A stretch of 64,000 bases of DNA from assembly GCA_902776835.1 (NCBI GenBank), contig CACYRK010000022.1, positions 21,707 through 85,706 of the forward strand, given 5' to 3'. A model generated the notes under the pieces. It was not told the origin of the DNA. It was given only the letters and a program-made list of their open reading frames with translations, and searched no databases. A program made the position numbers and the translations under genes. Positions 36,093 through 46,165 of this stretch are shown one piece after another. How positions within the stretch are numbered: position 1 is the first letter of the stretch; each line of letters begins with the position of its first letter. This DNA comes from an uncultured Bacteroidales bacterium. GTDB lineage: Bacteria; Bacteroidota; Bacteroidia; Bacteroidales; Muribaculaceae.

Positions 36093-36398
36093 TCACACTT
36101 TGATCTCTACTTCCACGCCGCTGGGCAACTCAAGTTTCATCAGAGCGTCGACGGTTTTTGCCGTTGAACTGTAGATGTCGATGAGGCGCTTGAACGCCGA
36201 CAGTTGGAACTGTTCACGAGACTTTTTGTTGACAAAAGTCGAACGATTCACGGTGAAGATGCGCTTGTGCGTGGGCAGGGGGATGGGTCCGCTCACCACG
36301 GCGCCGGTAGCCTTCACTGTTCTCACGATTTTCTCGGCCGACTTGTCGACCAGGTTGTGATCGTAAGATTTCAATTTGATTCTGATTTTTTGGCTCAT
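36093..36398 (-). CDS. rpsJ: 30S ribosomal protein S10
   Basis: 101 residues from the ATG giving [19 protein letters not shown]; a longer ORF reading upstream runs into fusA and is not S10. The signature [18 protein letters not shown] is present. In other bacteria S10 also works as NusE in transcription antitermination. It is 20 bases after fusA. Confidence 0.98.
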   Translation of the reverse strand: MSQKIRIKLKSYDHNLVDKSAEKIVRTVKATGAVVSGPIPLPTHKRIFTVNRSTFVNKKSREQFQLSAFKRLIDIYSSTAKTVDALMKLELPSGVEVEIKV

Positions 36399-36418
36399 AT
36401 TGTTTAAAAATAAATCGT

Positions 36419-38542
36419 TTATTTCAATAAATCTACGCGTCCCATGCACTCAGCGAGCACTTTCTCGGCGATGGGCCGTGCCACTTCGCTGTAGTGCGAG
36501 AACGACATTGTGGACGTTGCACGTCCGCTGGTGATGGTGCGCAGTGCTGTCACGTAGCCGAACATCTCGGCCAGTGGCGCGGTGGCTTTGACGATGCGGG
36601 CGCCGCTGCGGCTGCTCTCCATGCCCTCCACCTGTCCGCGACGCTTGTTCAGGTCGCCGATCACGTCGCCCATGTTCTCCTCGGGGGTTACCACCTCGAT
36701 GCGCATGATGGGTTCGAGCAGTATCGGCCGTGCCTTGACGCATGCGTTGCGGAACGCCTGCATGGCGCAGAGTTCAAACGACAGTTGGTCGCTGTCGACC
36801 GGATGGTACGACCCGTCGATGACGGTGACTTTGAGTTGCTCCACCGGGTATCCGGCGAGCACGCCCGATCGCATGGCGTTTTGGAAGCCCTTCTGGATGC
36901 TGGGGATGTACTCGCGGGGGATGTTGCCGCCCTTCACCTCGTCGATGAATTGCAGCGAGCCCTCGAAGTCGGCGTCCACCGGCTCCACGCGGCAGATGAT
37001 GTCGGCAAACTTGCCTCGGCCGCCGGTTTGCTTCTTGAACACTTCGCGAAGTTCCACGGCCTGGCTGATGGCCTCCTTGTAGGTGACCTGCGGACGTCCC
37101 TGGTTGCACTCAACCTTGAACTCGCGGCGCAGGCGGTCGATGATGATGTCGAGGTGAAGTTCGCCCATGCCACGGATGATGGTCTGGCCGGTCTCCTCGT
37201 TGGTCTCGACCTGGAAGGTGGGGTCTTCCTCGGCAAGTTTCTGCAGGCCCACGCCCAGGCGCTCAAGGTCTTTCTGAGTCTTGGGCTCCACGGCGATCCC
37301 GAGCACGGGATCGGGGAAGTCCATGGCCTCGAGCACGATGGGGTGTTGCTCGCTGCAGAGCGTGTCGCCAGTGCGCACGTCCTTGAAGCCCACTCCGGCG
37401 CCGATGTCGCCGCAGCCGATCACCTCCATGGGGTTCTGGTGGTTGGAGTGCATCTGGAACAGTCGCGAGATGCGCTCTTTCTTACCTGAGCGGCTGTTGA
37501 ACACGTAACTGCCGGCGGCAATCTGGCCGCTGTACACGCGGAAGAACACCAGTCGTCCCACATAGGGGTCGGTAGCGATCTTGAAGACCAGCGCGCACAT
37601 GGGCTCGCTCTCGAGAGGCTTGCGGCGCTCCACCTTCTCGCTGTCGTCGAGGGCGTGTCCGCTCACCTCGTCGTTGTCGGCGGGGCTGGGCAGGTAGGCG
37701 CACACTGCGTCGAGCAGTGGCTGCACACCTTTATTTTTAAAAGAACTGCCGCACAACATCGGCACGATCTCCATTGCCAGGGTGGCCTTGCGCAGAGCGC
37801 GTCGGATGTCGTCCTGTTCAATGGTGTCGGGGTCGTCGAAATACTTCGCCATGAGTTCGTCGTCGAATTCGGCGACCTTCTCGAGCATCTCGTCGCGCAT
37901 TTGCTGCGCCTCGTCGAGCATCTCGGCCGGGATTTCGTCGATCTCATACTCGGCTCCCATGGTCTCGTCGTGCCAGTAGAGAGCCTTCATGGCGATCAGG
38001 TCGACGATGCCTTTGAAGTTCTCCTCGGCTCCGATGGGCAGTTGCACGGGGCATGGGTTAGCCCCGAGCAGGTCGCGCATTTGGCGTGCCACTTCCAGGA
38101 AGTTTGCGCCCGAGCGGTCCATCTTGTTGACGTAGGCGATGCGAGGCACGTTGTACTTGTCGGCCTGACGCCACACGGTCTCGCTCTGAGGCTCCACGCC
38201 GCCCACCGCGCAGAAAGTTGCGATGGCGCCGTCGAGCACGCGCAGCGAGCGTTCCACCTCGACGGTGAAGTCGACGTGTCCCGGGGTGTCGATCAGGTTG
38301 ATCTTGTACTTCTCGTCGCCGTAGGTCCAGTAGGCGGTGGTGGCAGCCGAGGTGATTGTGATGCCTCGTTCCTGCTCCTGCTCCATCCAGTCCATCGTAG
38401 CGGCGCCGTCGTGCACCTCGCCGATTTTGTGAGTCAGCCCGGTGTAGAACAAGATACGCTCTGACGTGGTGGTCTTCCCGGCATCGATGTGAGCCATGAT
38501 GCCGATGTTGCGTGTGTATTTCAGTTGTTGGTCGGTAGCCAT
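36419..38542 (-). CDS. fusA: Elongation factor G
   Basis: 707 residues, five EF-G domains. GTPase motifs: [13 protein letters not shown] (G1), DTPGHVDF (G3) and NKMDRSGA (G4), with the switch I region ERGITI. The C-terminal domains IV-V follow ([16 protein letters not shown]). This is the ribosome-cluster type that catalyses translocation. It lies between rpsG and rpsJ, with tuf absent. Confidence 0.98.
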   Translation of the reverse strand: MATDQQLKYTRNIGIMAHIDAGKTTTSERILFYTGLTHKIGEVHDGAATMDWMEQEQERGITITSAATTAYWTYGDEKYKINLIDTPGHVDFTVEVERSLRVLDGAIATFCAVGGVEPQSETVWRQADKYNVPRIAYVNKMDRSGANFLEVARQMRDLLGANPCPVQLPIGAEENFKGIVDLIAMKALYWHDETMGAEYEIDEIPAEMLDEAQQMRDEMLEKVAEFDDELMAKYFDDPDTIEQDDIRRALRKATLAMEIVPMLCGSSFKNKGVQPLLDAVCAYLPSPADNDEVSGHALDDSEKVERRKPLESEPMCALVFKIATDPYVGRLVFFRVYSGQIAAGSYVFNSRSGKKERISRLFQMHSNHQNPMEVIGCGDIGAGVGFKDVRTGDTLCSEQHPIVLEAMDFPDPVLGIAVEPKTQKDLERLGVGLQKLAEEDPTFQVETNEETGQTIIRGMGELHLDIIIDRLRREFKVECNQGRPQVTYKEAISQAVELREVFKKQTGGRGKFADIICRVEPVDADFEGSLQFIDEVKGGNIPREYIPSIQKGFQNAMRSGVLAGYPVEQLKVTVIDGSYHPVDSDQLSFELCAMQAFRNACVKARPILLEPIMRIEVVTPEENMGDVIGDLNKRRGQVEGMESSRSGARIVKATAPLAEMFGYVTALRTITSGRATSTMSFSHYSEVARPIAEKVLAECMGRVDLLK

Positions 38543-38582
38543 TTATTATCTAAAACCGTAATGTGTGGTTTCTTGATGGGGA

Positions 38583-39059
38583 TTAGAAGCGGAAGTGTGC
38601 GAATGCGCGGTTAGCCTCGGCCATGCGGTGCATGTCCTCTTTGCGCTTGAATGCTCCACCCTGCTCGTTGTAGGCGTCCATGATCTCGGCTGCCAGTTTG
38701 TCGGCCATAGTCTTGCCGCCGCGCTTGCGAGCGAAGATGATCATGTTCTTCATCGAGATTGACTCCTTGCGGTCGGGGCGAATCTCGGTAGGCACCTGGA
38801 ATGTGGCACCGCCCACGCGGCGCGACTTAACCTCGACTTGCGGGGTAATTTTCTCCAGAGCGTTCTTCCAGATTTCCAGCGGGTCCTTCTCCTCGCTGGC
38901 CATTTTCTTGCCCACGAGTTCGAGAGCGCTGTAGAAGATACGATACGACGTGTTCTTCTTGCCGTCGTACATGAGGTGATTCACGAATTTTGTCACTCGC
39001 ACGTCACCGAACTTGGGATCGGGAAGGATGATCCTCTTTTTTGGCTTTGCCTTTCTCAT
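38583..39059 (-). CDS. rpsG: 30S ribosomal protein S7
   Basis: 158 residues from the ATG giving [19 protein letters not shown]; the upstream in-frame extension reads through the hairpin region and is not S7-like. Contains [21 protein letters not shown]7 starts assembly of the 30S head and in E. coli represses its operon by binding the rpsL-rpsG spacer. Here that spacer is 191 bases and holds a strong hairpin. Confidence 0.98.
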   Translation of the reverse strand: MRKAKPKKRIILPDPKFGDVRVTKFVNHLMYDGKKNTSYRIFYSALELVGKKMASEEKDPLEIWKNALEKITPQVEVKSRRVGGATFQVPTEIRPDRKESISMKNMIIFARKRGGKTMADKLAAEIMDAYNEQGGAFKRKEDMHRMAEANRAFAHFRF

Positions 39060-39117
39060 TTTGTTAGTTGAATTGTAGTTTTTGTCCGCTTGGTTGTTGG
39101 CATCTTTGTTCTTCAAC

Positions 39118-39135
39118 GTGGCGCCTCTGCGCCAC
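39118..39135 (-). promoter_or_regulatory. GC-rich hairpin in the rpsL-rpsG spacer
   Basis: Perfect 7-bp stem GTGGCGC/GCGCCAC with a 4-base loop, 59 bases before the S7 start, in an otherwise AT-rich spacer. No T run follows, so it is not a terminator. Confidence 0.5.
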
Positions 39136-39250
39136 ATTTACTCAACCGTTAATTCCATCCAATAGAAAATCAAAAACTAAGTGTTTAACTGTGTTGTGAT
39201 GAATTGTTGTTAGTAAAACTAAGGTCGTGACTTGCTGTCACAGTCGATTT

Positions 39251-39634
<384 letters not shown>

Positions 39635-39765
39635 CTTACGTTGCTTTTTACTTTAGTTTTTAATTATTAAATTAGTTGCTTTTCTTGGGCCTCACACACA
39701 CTTACCGCTCACTAAATCAATTGATTAGCGAACGATAAACGCATTTATACCCGCGAAAAGTGTTG

Positions 39766-39797
39766 CAAAGTTACTACTTAATTTCCTAACTGCCAAA
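39766..39797 (-). promoter_or_regulatory. Promoter of the ribosomal protein cluster (before rpsL)
   Basis: Minus strand: TTTG (39794-39797), 20-base spacer, TAACTTTG (39766-39773). Perfect match to both boxes, just downstream of the rfbC terminator. Confidence 0.82.
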
Positions 39798-39818
39798 TGT
39801 TTTGGGCTCAAAAGGCAG

Positions 39819-39860
39819 AAAAAACGGGTGCGCTGATGTTGTGTTATTGAGCGCACCCGT
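39819..39860 (-). terminator. Intrinsic terminator after rfbC
   Basis: Minus strand: perfect 11-bp GC-rich stem (arms 39850-39860 and 39824-39834) followed by a run of T residues. It separates rfbC from the rpsL promoter. Confidence 0.9.
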
Positions 39861-39911
39861 TGTAACTACGTAGTGTTCAAGCGATTCAAAAAAGGGTGAG
39901 ATAAAGGCAAA

Positions 39912-40457
39912 TTAAAAAGGTTTAATATCTTTTAACAATAAGCCACCCTCATCTTTCGCGCTCAACTTGCGCTCGCTGCGCGGCAGCAGCCAATCGATGC
40001 CCAGCGCCGGGTCGTCGTGCTGAAGCGTGGCCTCGGCCTGCGGGGCATAAACGTTGTCGACCTTATACTGAAACTGGGCCACGTCGCTGAGCACCACAAA
40101 GCCGTGGGCAAAACCGCGCGGGATGAATAATTGGCGCCCGTTTTCGGCGCTGAGTTCCACGGCCACATGCTGCCCGAAGGTGGGGCTGTCGCCGCGCAGG
40201 TCCACGGCCACGTCGAGCACACGGCCCTGCGACACGCGCACCAACTTGGCCTGGCTGAACTCGCCCTTCTGAAAATGCAAGCCGCGCAGCACGCCGTGCG
40301 ACGAGAACGACTCGTTGTCCTGGATAAACTGCACCGGTCCGATGTGCTGCTGCATCAACTCGAGTTTAAACACCTCGCTGAAGTAGCCGCGGGCGTCGCC
40401 ATAACGCACCGGCTCCACGATCCACACTCCCTCAATTGCTGTCTTGATAAACTCCAT
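39912..40457 (-). CDS. rfbC: dTDP-4-dehydrorhamnose 3,5-epimerase
   Basis: 181 residues, cupin fold. Third enzyme of dTDP-L-rhamnose synthesis. Signatures: DARGYFSEVFK, QDNESFSSHGVLRGLHFQ with the catalytic His, VAVDLRGDSPTFG and FIPRGFAHGFVVLSD. rfbA, rfbB and rfbD are not adjacent. It has a good promoter and terminator, so it is a single-gene unit. Confidence 0.97.
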   Translation of the reverse strand: MEFIKTAIEGVWIVEPVRYGDARGYFSEVFKLELMQQHIGPVQFIQDNESFSSHGVLRGLHFQKGEFSQAKLVRVSQGRVLDVAVDLRGDSPTFGQHVAVELSAENGRQLFIPRGFAHGFVVLSDVAQFQYKVDNVYAPQAEATLQHDDPALGIDWLLPRSERKLSAKDEGGLLLKDIKPF

Positions 40458-40480
40458 ATCTTATATTGTGTTTTTCACTG

Positions 40481-40512
40481 CAAAGGTAGCACATCGACGC
40501 CACACCGCCAAA
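40481..40512 (-). promoter_or_regulatory. Promoter of rfbC
   Basis: Minus strand: TTTG (40509-40512), 20-base spacer, TACCTTTG (40481-40488), 24 bases before the ATG. Confidence 0.8.
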
Positions 40513-40574
40513 TAACCAGGGCAAAATAAGCCCCCGTACCACCCCACCGCAGTCGCCCATCACAGTTGCCAAAG

Positions 40575-40610
40575 AATCTATAGACGCTATAGTTGCTATT
40601 ATGCTATAAA
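40575..40610. repeat. 9-bp-period array (NNNCTATNN units)
   Basis: Four 9-base units, AATCTATAG, ACGCTATAG, TTGCTATTA and TGCTATAAA, running into the terminator of the beta-helix protein gene. Confidence 0.75.
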
Positions 40611-40643
40611 AAAACCTGGGCGACTCTCACGAGCAGCCCAGGT
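40607..40643 (-). terminator. Terminator of the beta-helix protein gene
   Basis: Minus strand: perfect 8-bp stem ACCTGGGC/GCCCAGGT (arms 40636-40643 and 40614-40621) with a 14-base loop, followed by a run of seven T residues. Confidence 0.88.
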
Positions 40644-40688
40644 CCAATTTTATATCACTTTTTAACCCGTTTGTTGTTTTTACTCTTA

Positions 40689-43583
40689 TTATTTTGCAGT
40701 TGATGATACTACTGTTGTTGTTCCTTGGTGAGTGCTGCCCAGGTACACACCGTGGAATGCGGTGGTAGCGTTGGTGGGCGCGGTGGTGCTATACTTCACT
40801 GTATAACTTTGTCCTGAGCGCATGCCCGGAGCCGTGAAGAGCGAGAGAGTGCTCGAGAACGAGGTGGGCACGCTGTAGGTAATTTGGTTGTTTCCGCTGG
40901 CGTCGGCCAGAGTGTAGTAGCGTCCTGCGGCATACGAAATGCTGCCGGTGTAGAACTCATAGCCTTGCGAAGCGCCTGTGATGGTGGAGCCTGAACTGCC
41001 GCCCCAGCCGCCTCCGCCGCCTTGGCTGCCGCCACCGCTGATGCCGATGCCGCTGCCAGTGATGCGGATGTTGCTGTTGTTGTCGCAGTCGAAGCCCTCC
41101 TCGGGACCGCCAGCGCTGGTGTAAGCCACTGCCACACCGTTGCCGATGGTGACGGCACCGGCAGTGTTGGCATTACTGTCGATGGCGTCGTTGCCGTTGC
41201 TGTAAGCGATGGTCAAGCCGCCGTTGAACATGATTTTGCCGGCCGAGTTGATGCAGTCGTCATAGCACTTGAAGTAGTGCTTGCCGCCACGAACGTCGAT
41301 GCTGGTCTTCGACTCCATGCCTTCGGCACCGTCGGTAGCCGTGGTCACCTCGGTAGTGCCGCCATAGATTACTATGGTGCCCATGACCTTGATGCCCTTG
41401 CAACTGCCTGAGACGCCGCCACCGCCGCCCCAGCCGCCCGACGAGCCGCTAACGTAGTTGCCCGTGGTGTTGACGGTGAGTGTGGGACCGTTGCCGTCGC
41501 TCGTGCCCTCGGTATAGTTGCCGTTGACCTTGATACCCTTGCCGCCCTGGCCGCTCATGTTGATGGTGATGGTGCCACCATTCAGAGCCATGTTGCCGTC
41601 GGCCTTGATGCCCTTGGCGGTGTAGGGGCTGGTGGTCGTGCCAGAATATTTCGACGAGTTGTTGATCGTAAGCGTTCCATCGTTGACCGTCACGCCGTTG
41701 TTCGACGAGATGCCCTTGGCAGCGTCGCCGGTGGTTGTGATCTTCAGCGAGCCGCCACTCTGCACATACTCGTTACACTTCACGGCCGAGCAGTACGAGG
41801 CATCGTTGTTGATCACCTTCATGCCACCGCTGGTGGTGAGGGTGATGTCGCCGCCGTTGATGTTGACGGTGGCATTGCTCTTGATGCTCTTGCTCATGTC
41901 GCCCGAGTTGCTGATGGTGATTGTGCCACCGTCGATGGTGATGTTGCTGTCGGCCTTCAGGCCAGCGGCGTTGTAACTCTCGCCATTGTCCTCGCTCACG
42001 TCGGTCGAGCCACTGTAGGTGCTGGTGACATCGTTCCACGTATAGGTGCGGGTGGTGCCACTGGTGGTGTAACTGTTGGTAATCGACATGTACACGTCGT
42101 TGCCGCTGGTGGGGCCGGTGAACGAAGTCGAGCGGATGGTATAGGTCTGGCCGCGGCTGGTGTAGTTGTCCGACTTGAAGTAGTAGGTATTCGAGTCGGC
42201 ATGGCCGAAGTCGTAGTAGTAGAATGTCGTTGTCGAGTAGCCGCTCGACAGGGTCACGGTGTTGGTGAGTTGCTGCACCAGGGTGCCGTCGTTCTTATAG
42301 AGGTAGACCTTGGTCCAAGCGCTGCTCTGGCCGGGGCCATAACCGCCGCCTGAAGTGGGAATGCTCACATACACCTTGTAAGAGCCCGTGGGAGTGGGCG
42401 TGGTGCCGGGGTTGCTCAGGTCGGCCGTGCCGCCAGCGCCGTTGGCGTGAATGTCGAGCGTAGTGGCGCCGGTGGTCTCGTCGACGGTAATCTCGCCGTC
42501 GGCGCTCAGGCCCTTGCCGCCCTTGGCGGTGTTGTTCACGGTGATACTGCCGCCGGTGATGTTGATGTTCTCGTCGGCCTTGATGGCGGTGGTGTAGTTA
42601 AGGTCGCTGCCGGTGTTCTGCAGGTCGCCGCTCTGGGTGAACGACAGCGTGCCGCCGTTGACCTTCACGGTGCCCGCGCACTTGATGCCCTTGGTGCCCG
42701 CGGCAGTGGTGGTAGCGTTAAGCGTGCCGCCATTGATGAGCACTTGGCCGGTGTTGTCGGTGTCGACCTCGATATTGCCGTCGTCGTCGGTGGCATAACT
42801 CAACTGGATGGCATCGTCGCCAACGCCGCTGATGTTCACAGTGCCGCCGTTCATCTGGAAGTACTGGTTCACGTTGAAGCCGTCGCCCACAGCGCCGAGC
42901 ACGTTGATGGTGCCCACGGTCTTCTTAAGTTGCACATACTCCTTGCCCCAGAAGGCGTGAGCCGTGTTGCCGGTGATGTTGAGTGTACCACCGCCCTTGA
43001 ACTCGGTATGTCCCTTCACGGCGAAGCAAGCCTTCTGCTCGCCACCCTCGCCGTCGGCCAGGGTACTGGTGGTGCCATCGGCCAGTTCCACCGAGATGCG
43101 CTTGCCGTTGCGGATGTTGATGGCAGCGCTGTCGGGGTTGGTGAGCGTGACGCCGTTGAGCACGATTGAAGCCTTCAGTTCACCGTCCATCCAGAACGAG
43201 CCGTTGTTGCTCGAGCCCTGCAGTGTGTAGGTGACCTCGTCGGCCAAGTCGTCGGCCTGGAGGATGGCCACATGCGCGCCGTTGACATTAACAGTCATGT
43301 AACGGGCGATGTTGCCGGCAACAACCACCTGAGCGTCGTTGCCGTCGTAGGTCACGAGCACGGTGTTGTCGGCTATAGAGTCTTCGGCGACAAGAATCGA
43401 ATCAATGTTCGCCACATCGTACACCTTATTTAATATAGTAAGTGTTGCGTCGGTGTATTCCATCTTACCGGTTTGCTCGGTGTTATAACGATAGACAACC
43501 TTTCCAACGAACACGCTCATTGTTTGAGCCATGATTGCTACCAAGGCCACAGCCGATAGCATTACTAAAGTGAATCTTTTCAT
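40689..43583 (-). CDS. Secreted carbohydrate-binding-domain protein (Cthe_2159-like beta-helix)
   Basis: 964 residues from the ATG giving MKRFTLVMLSAVAL, with a signal peptide to about residue 20. A TTG four codons upstream is not needed. Most of the protein is made of repeating beta-helix turns such as GIKADGNMALNGGTITI and AINIRNGKRISVEL, the pattern of the Cthe_2159 pectate-binding family (PF14262). Around residues 385-530 the helix is interrupted by a Thr/Ser/Tyr-rich insert (VYVSIPTSGGG to TYTWNDVTSTY) that looks like a separate beta-sandwich. A Gly/Trp-rich segment lies near 700-720 and again near 870-880. No type IX sorting tail is visible. Polysaccharide binding at the cell surface is the likely role. 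Confidence 0.82.
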   Translation of the reverse strand: MKRFTLVMLSAVALVAIMAQTMSVFVGKVVYRYNTEQTGKMEYTDATLTILNKVYDVANIDSILVAEDSIADNTVLVTYDGNDAQVVVAGNIARYMTVNVNGAHVAILQADDLADEVTYTLQGSSNNGSFWMDGELKASIVLNGVTLTNPDSAAINIRNGKRISVELADGTTSTLADGEGGEQKACFAVKGHTEFKGGGTLNITGNTAHAFWGKEYVQLKKTVGTINVLGAVGDGFNVNQYFQMNGGTVNISGVGDDAIQLSYATDDDGNIEVDTDNTGQVLINGGTLNATTTAAGTKGIKCAGTVKVNGGTLSFTQSGDLQNTGSDLNYTTAIKADENINITGGSITVNNTAKGGKGLSADGEITVDETTGATTLDIHANGAGGTADLSNPGTTPTPTGSYKVYVSIPTSGGGYGPGQSSAWTKVYLYKNDGTLVQQLTNTVTLSSGYSTTTFYYYDFGHADSNTYYFKSDNYTSRGQTYTIRSTSFTGPTSGNDVYMSITNSYTTSGTTRTYTWNDVTSTYSGSTDVSEDNGESYNAAGLKADSNITIDGGTITISNSGDMSKSIKSNATVNINGGDITLTTSGGMKVINNDASYCSAVKCNEYVQSGGSLKITTTGDAAKGISSNNGVTVNDGTLTINNSSKYSGTTTSPYTAKGIKADGNMALNGGTITINMSGQGGKGIKVNGNYTEGTSDGNGPTLTVNTTGNYVSGSSGGWGGGGGVSGSCKGIKVMGTIVIYGGTTEVTTATDGAEGMESKTSIDVRGGKHYFKCYDDCINSAGKIMFNGGLTIAYSNGNDAIDSNANTAGAVTIGNGVAVAYTSAGGPEEGFDCDNNSNIRITGSGIGISGGGSQGGGGGWGGSSGSTITGASQGYEFYTGSISYAAGRYYTLADASGNNQITYSVPTSFSSTLSLFTAPGMRSGQSYTVKYSTTAPTNATTAFHGVYLGSTHQGTTTVVSSTAK

Positions 43584-43613
43584 TACTGAGTGCAAAATAC
43601 TTTTCTACGCATG

Positions 43614-43644
43614 CAAAGTTATAAACGCTTATTCAATGGTGCAA
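43614..43644 (-). promoter_or_regulatory. Promoter of the beta-helix protein gene
   Basis: Minus strand: TTG (43642-43644), 20-base spacer, TAACTTTG (43614-43621). Confidence 0.78.
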
Positions 43645-43775
43645 TTTTTTTCACTCAAAGGGCGCATTTTCACCATGAAACTGTTATTCGGGGGGTAAAA
43701 TGGCAGAAATGTGGGCAAAAAAGTTAGATTAAAAATAAAAAGAGCGGGAGGGGTGGGTGTTTGTGGATTTTTGAG

Positions 43776-43783
43776 TAATTTTG
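43776..43783 (+). promoter_or_regulatory. Possible -7 box before the GlmU-like gene
   Basis: TAATTTTG 30 bases before the ATG at 43813. No TTG is at the ideal spacing; the nearest TTTG is 12 bases upstream. Confidence 0.4.
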
Positions 43784-43812
43784 CAGCCTATTATTAAAAT
43801 TGAATTGCTACC

Positions 43813-45000
43813 ATGACATCACGCAACATCATCCTCTTCGACGATACCGACGTGCGTCGGCAATTGCTGCCGCTCACCTACACGCGGCCCACTGCGCTGC
43901 TGCGCATCGGCATCACCACCATCGAGGAGAAATGGCGCTCGCTGCTGGGCGCATCGTCGATGAGTTACCTCACCGTGCCTTACCTGAAGGAGAAATACCG
44001 ACTCAAAGCGCGCCGCACCAACCTGCTGATTGCCGGCCACGTGGTTCCCACGGCCGAGTTGGCCAAGCAGGTGGCGGCACTGGCCGACGGCGAGGCGCTG
44101 ATGGCCGGCGAAGACCTGATTGCCTTCAACGGCAGCGCGCGCGACTTCGACGCCCGCCACTATAGCAAGGTGGTCTATCCCATCGGCAGCAAGCCGCTTA
44201 TCATCAAGCAGTTGCCCGACCTGTTTCTGCATAACGACGAGGTGCTCAAGCAAGACTTTGAGCGGCTGACCGCTGGGCGCCAGAGCGAGCCGCTGTCGGC
44301 CACCAACACCGTGATTGGCGACCCCAGCCAGGTGTTTCTTGAGAAAGGCGCCGTGGTCGAGGGAGCAATATTGAACGTGAAAAACGGCCCCATCTACGTT
44401 GGCGAGGAGGCCGAGATCATGGAGAGTGCCTGCATTCGCGGCTCGCTGGCAATGTGCCCGCACTCGCTGGTTCGCATGGGTGCCAAGGTGTACGGCGCCA
44501 CCACGCTGGGCCCTCACTGCAAGATTGGCGGCGAGGTGGAGAACAGCATCATGATTGGCTACAGCAACAAGGCCCACGACGGCTTCTTGGGCGACGCGGT
44601 GATAGGCGAATGGTGCAACATTGGCGGCGGCACCACGGCAAGCAACCTGAAGAACGACTACAGCGAGATTAAGTTGTGGAACTATCAGGCGATGCGCTTT
44701 GTGCGCACCGGTCTGCAATTCTGCGGCCTTTTCATGGGCGACCACAGCAAGACGGGCGTCAACAGCATGTTCAACACCGCCACAGTGCTTGGCGTGGGGG
44801 TGAACATCCACGGCACGGGGTTCCCGCGCAACTTTGTAGCCTCGTTTCAGGAGGGCGGCGCTAGCGGCATGAAGGGTGTGAAACTCGAGACGTTCTTTGC
44901 CATCGCCGAGCGCGTGATGGCTCGCCGCGGCGTGGAACTCACCCAGGTTGACCGCGACATCTTCACCGCCATCTACAACATCAGCGACCGCTATAAATAA
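43813..45000 (+). CDS. GlmU-like bifunctional sugar nucleotidyltransferase/acetyltransferase, Bacteroidetes type
   Basis: 395 residues. Matches the alternative GlmU family of Bacteroidetes, predicted to turn glucosamine-1-P into UDP-GlcNAc. The N-terminal half (about 1-170) is a reduced nucleotidyltransferase-like domain (NIILFDDTDVRRQLLPLTY, KYRLKARRTNLL). The C-terminal half is a left-handed beta-helix of hexapeptide repeats (about 175-345: VVEGAILNVKNGPIYVGE, GEWCNIGGGTTASNLKND). The N-terminal part lacks the LAAGxGTRM loop of classical GlmU, so its pyrophosphorylase activity rests on family assignment only. It converges with asd at a shared terminator. Confidence 0.88.
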   Translation: MTSRNIILFDDTDVRRQLLPLTYTRPTALLRIGITTIEEKWRSLLGASSMSYLTVPYLKEKYRLKARRTNLLIAGHVVPTAELAKQVAALADGEALMAGEDLIAFNGSARDFDARHYSKVVYPIGSKPLIIKQLPDLFLHNDEVLKQDFERLTAGRQSEPLSATNTVIGDPSQVFLEKGAVVEGAILNVKNGPIYVGEEAEIMESACIRGSLAMCPHSLVRMGAKVYGATTLGPHCKIGGEVENSIMIGYSNKAHDGFLGDAVIGEWCNIGGGTTASNLKNDYSEIKLWNYQAMRFVRTGLQFCGLFMGDHSKTGVNSMFNTATVLGVGVNIHGTGFPRNFVASFQEGGASGMKGVKLETFFAIAERVMARRGVELTQVDRDIFTAIYNISDRYK

Positions 45001-45033
45001 CTGATTTTTTTGCGTAATAGTAACTATAGGCAT

Positions 45034-45069
45034 AAAAACAATAGCACCCGATTGGGTGCTATTGTTTTT
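45034..45069. terminator. Bidirectional terminator between the GlmU-like gene and asd
   Basis: Perfect 16-bp inverted repeat with a 4-base loop (arms 45034-45049 and 45054-45069). The A-run on one side and T-run on the other make it functional in both directions, as expected between convergent genes. Confidence 0.92.
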
Positions 45070-45091
45070 ATTGTTGCTATTGTGTAATCGC

Positions 45092-46099
45092 TTACTTCTT
45101 GTGGGCGAGGAGATATTGGCCGATTTGTACGGCGTTGAGGGCAGCGCCCTTCTTGATTTGGTCGCCCACAATCCAGAATGTCAGGCCGTAGTCGCTGCTG
45201 AGGTCCTCGCGAATGCGTCCCACGTACACGGGGTCCTTGCTGGTGCAGTCCTTGGGCATGGGATAGACGTTGGCGCGCGGCTCGTCGAGCACGACAACGC
45301 CGGGAGCGAGTTGCAGCGCGGCGCGTGCCTGGTCGGGGGTGATGGGGTTCTCGCACTCAATCCACACGGCCTCGCTGTGTGCGCGCATGACGGGCACACG
45401 CACGCAGGTGGCGCTCACGCGGATGTCGCTGTGCATGATTTTGCGCGTCTCGTGATACATCTTAGCCTCCTCGCGGGTGTAATTGTTGTCGAGAAACACG
45501 TCGATGTGCGGAATCACGTTGTAGGCCAATTGATGCTGGAAGTGCTTGACCGTGGTCTCGAGTTTGCCGTGCGCGATTTCGCTCTGCTGGAGCGCCAGTT
45601 CGTCCATTGCCTCGAGTCCGGCACCGCTGGCCGCCTGGTAACTTGCCACCTGCACATTCTTGATGTGCGAGAGGTCGTCGAGCGGCTTGAGGGCCGCCAC
45701 GAGCAGGATGGTCGTGCAGTTGGGGTTGGCGATGATGCGGCGTGGCGCGTCGAGCGCGTCGGCACCGTTGACCTCGGGCACCACCAGCGGCACGTCCTCG
45801 GCCATGCGAAACGCGCTGCTGTTGTCAATCATGATGCAACCGTGCTTGGTGATGGTGTCGGCAAACTCGAGAGCGATTTTCGCTCCGGCCGACACGAAAG
45901 CGATGTCGATATCCTTGAAATCGTCGTTGTGTTGCAGCAGTTGCACCACATAGTCCTCGCCGCGGAAGGTAAAGATGCGTCCGGCACTGCGCTTCGAGCC
46001 GAAGAGCACCAGGTCATCGACGGGGAAGTTCTGCTCATCGAGCACACGCATGAATTCTTGTCCTACGGCGCCACTTGCGCCAACGATTGCTACTTTCAT
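45092..46099 (-). CDS. asd: Aspartate-semialdehyde dehydrogenase
   Basis: 335 residues. Reduces aspartyl phosphate with NADPH in the lysine, threonine and methionine pathway. N-terminal [18 protein letters not shown] binds [15 protein letters not shown] holds the catalytic Cys; [16 protein letters not shown] and the [13 protein letters not shown] segment with the catalytic His complete the site. It is the last gene of the ctp-to-asd run. Confidence 0.97.
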   Translation of the reverse strand: MKVAIVGASGAVGQEFMRVLDEQNFPVDDLVLFGSKRSAGRIFTFRGEDYVVQLLQHNDDFKDIDIAFVSAGAKIALEFADTITKHGCIMIDNSSAFRMAEDVPLVVPEVNGADALDAPRRIIANPNCTTILLVAALKPLDDLSHIKNVQVASYQAASGAGLEAMDELALQQSEIAHGKLETTVKHFQHQLAYNVIPHIDVFLDNNYTREEAKMYHETRKIMHSDIRVSATCVRVPVMRAHSEAVWIECENPITPDQARAALQLAPGVVVLDEPRANVYPMPKDCTSKDPVYVGRIREDLSSDYGLTFWIVGDQIKKGAALNAVQIGQYLLAHKK

Positions 46100-46165
46100 T
46101 TCTTTATTATCGATTAAATGTGGTAAAAATTCAAATCACGAGGCACATGGCAAAAAGCGTGCCCA

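Noticed and set aside
45056..46117. Long plus-strand reading frame opposite asd
   Set aside because: It is a shadow of the GC-rich asd gene, and its translation has no family features. The same holds for the long frames opposite the acyl-CoA ligase (48268-49917), ctp (49931-51553) and the amylase (58934-60214).
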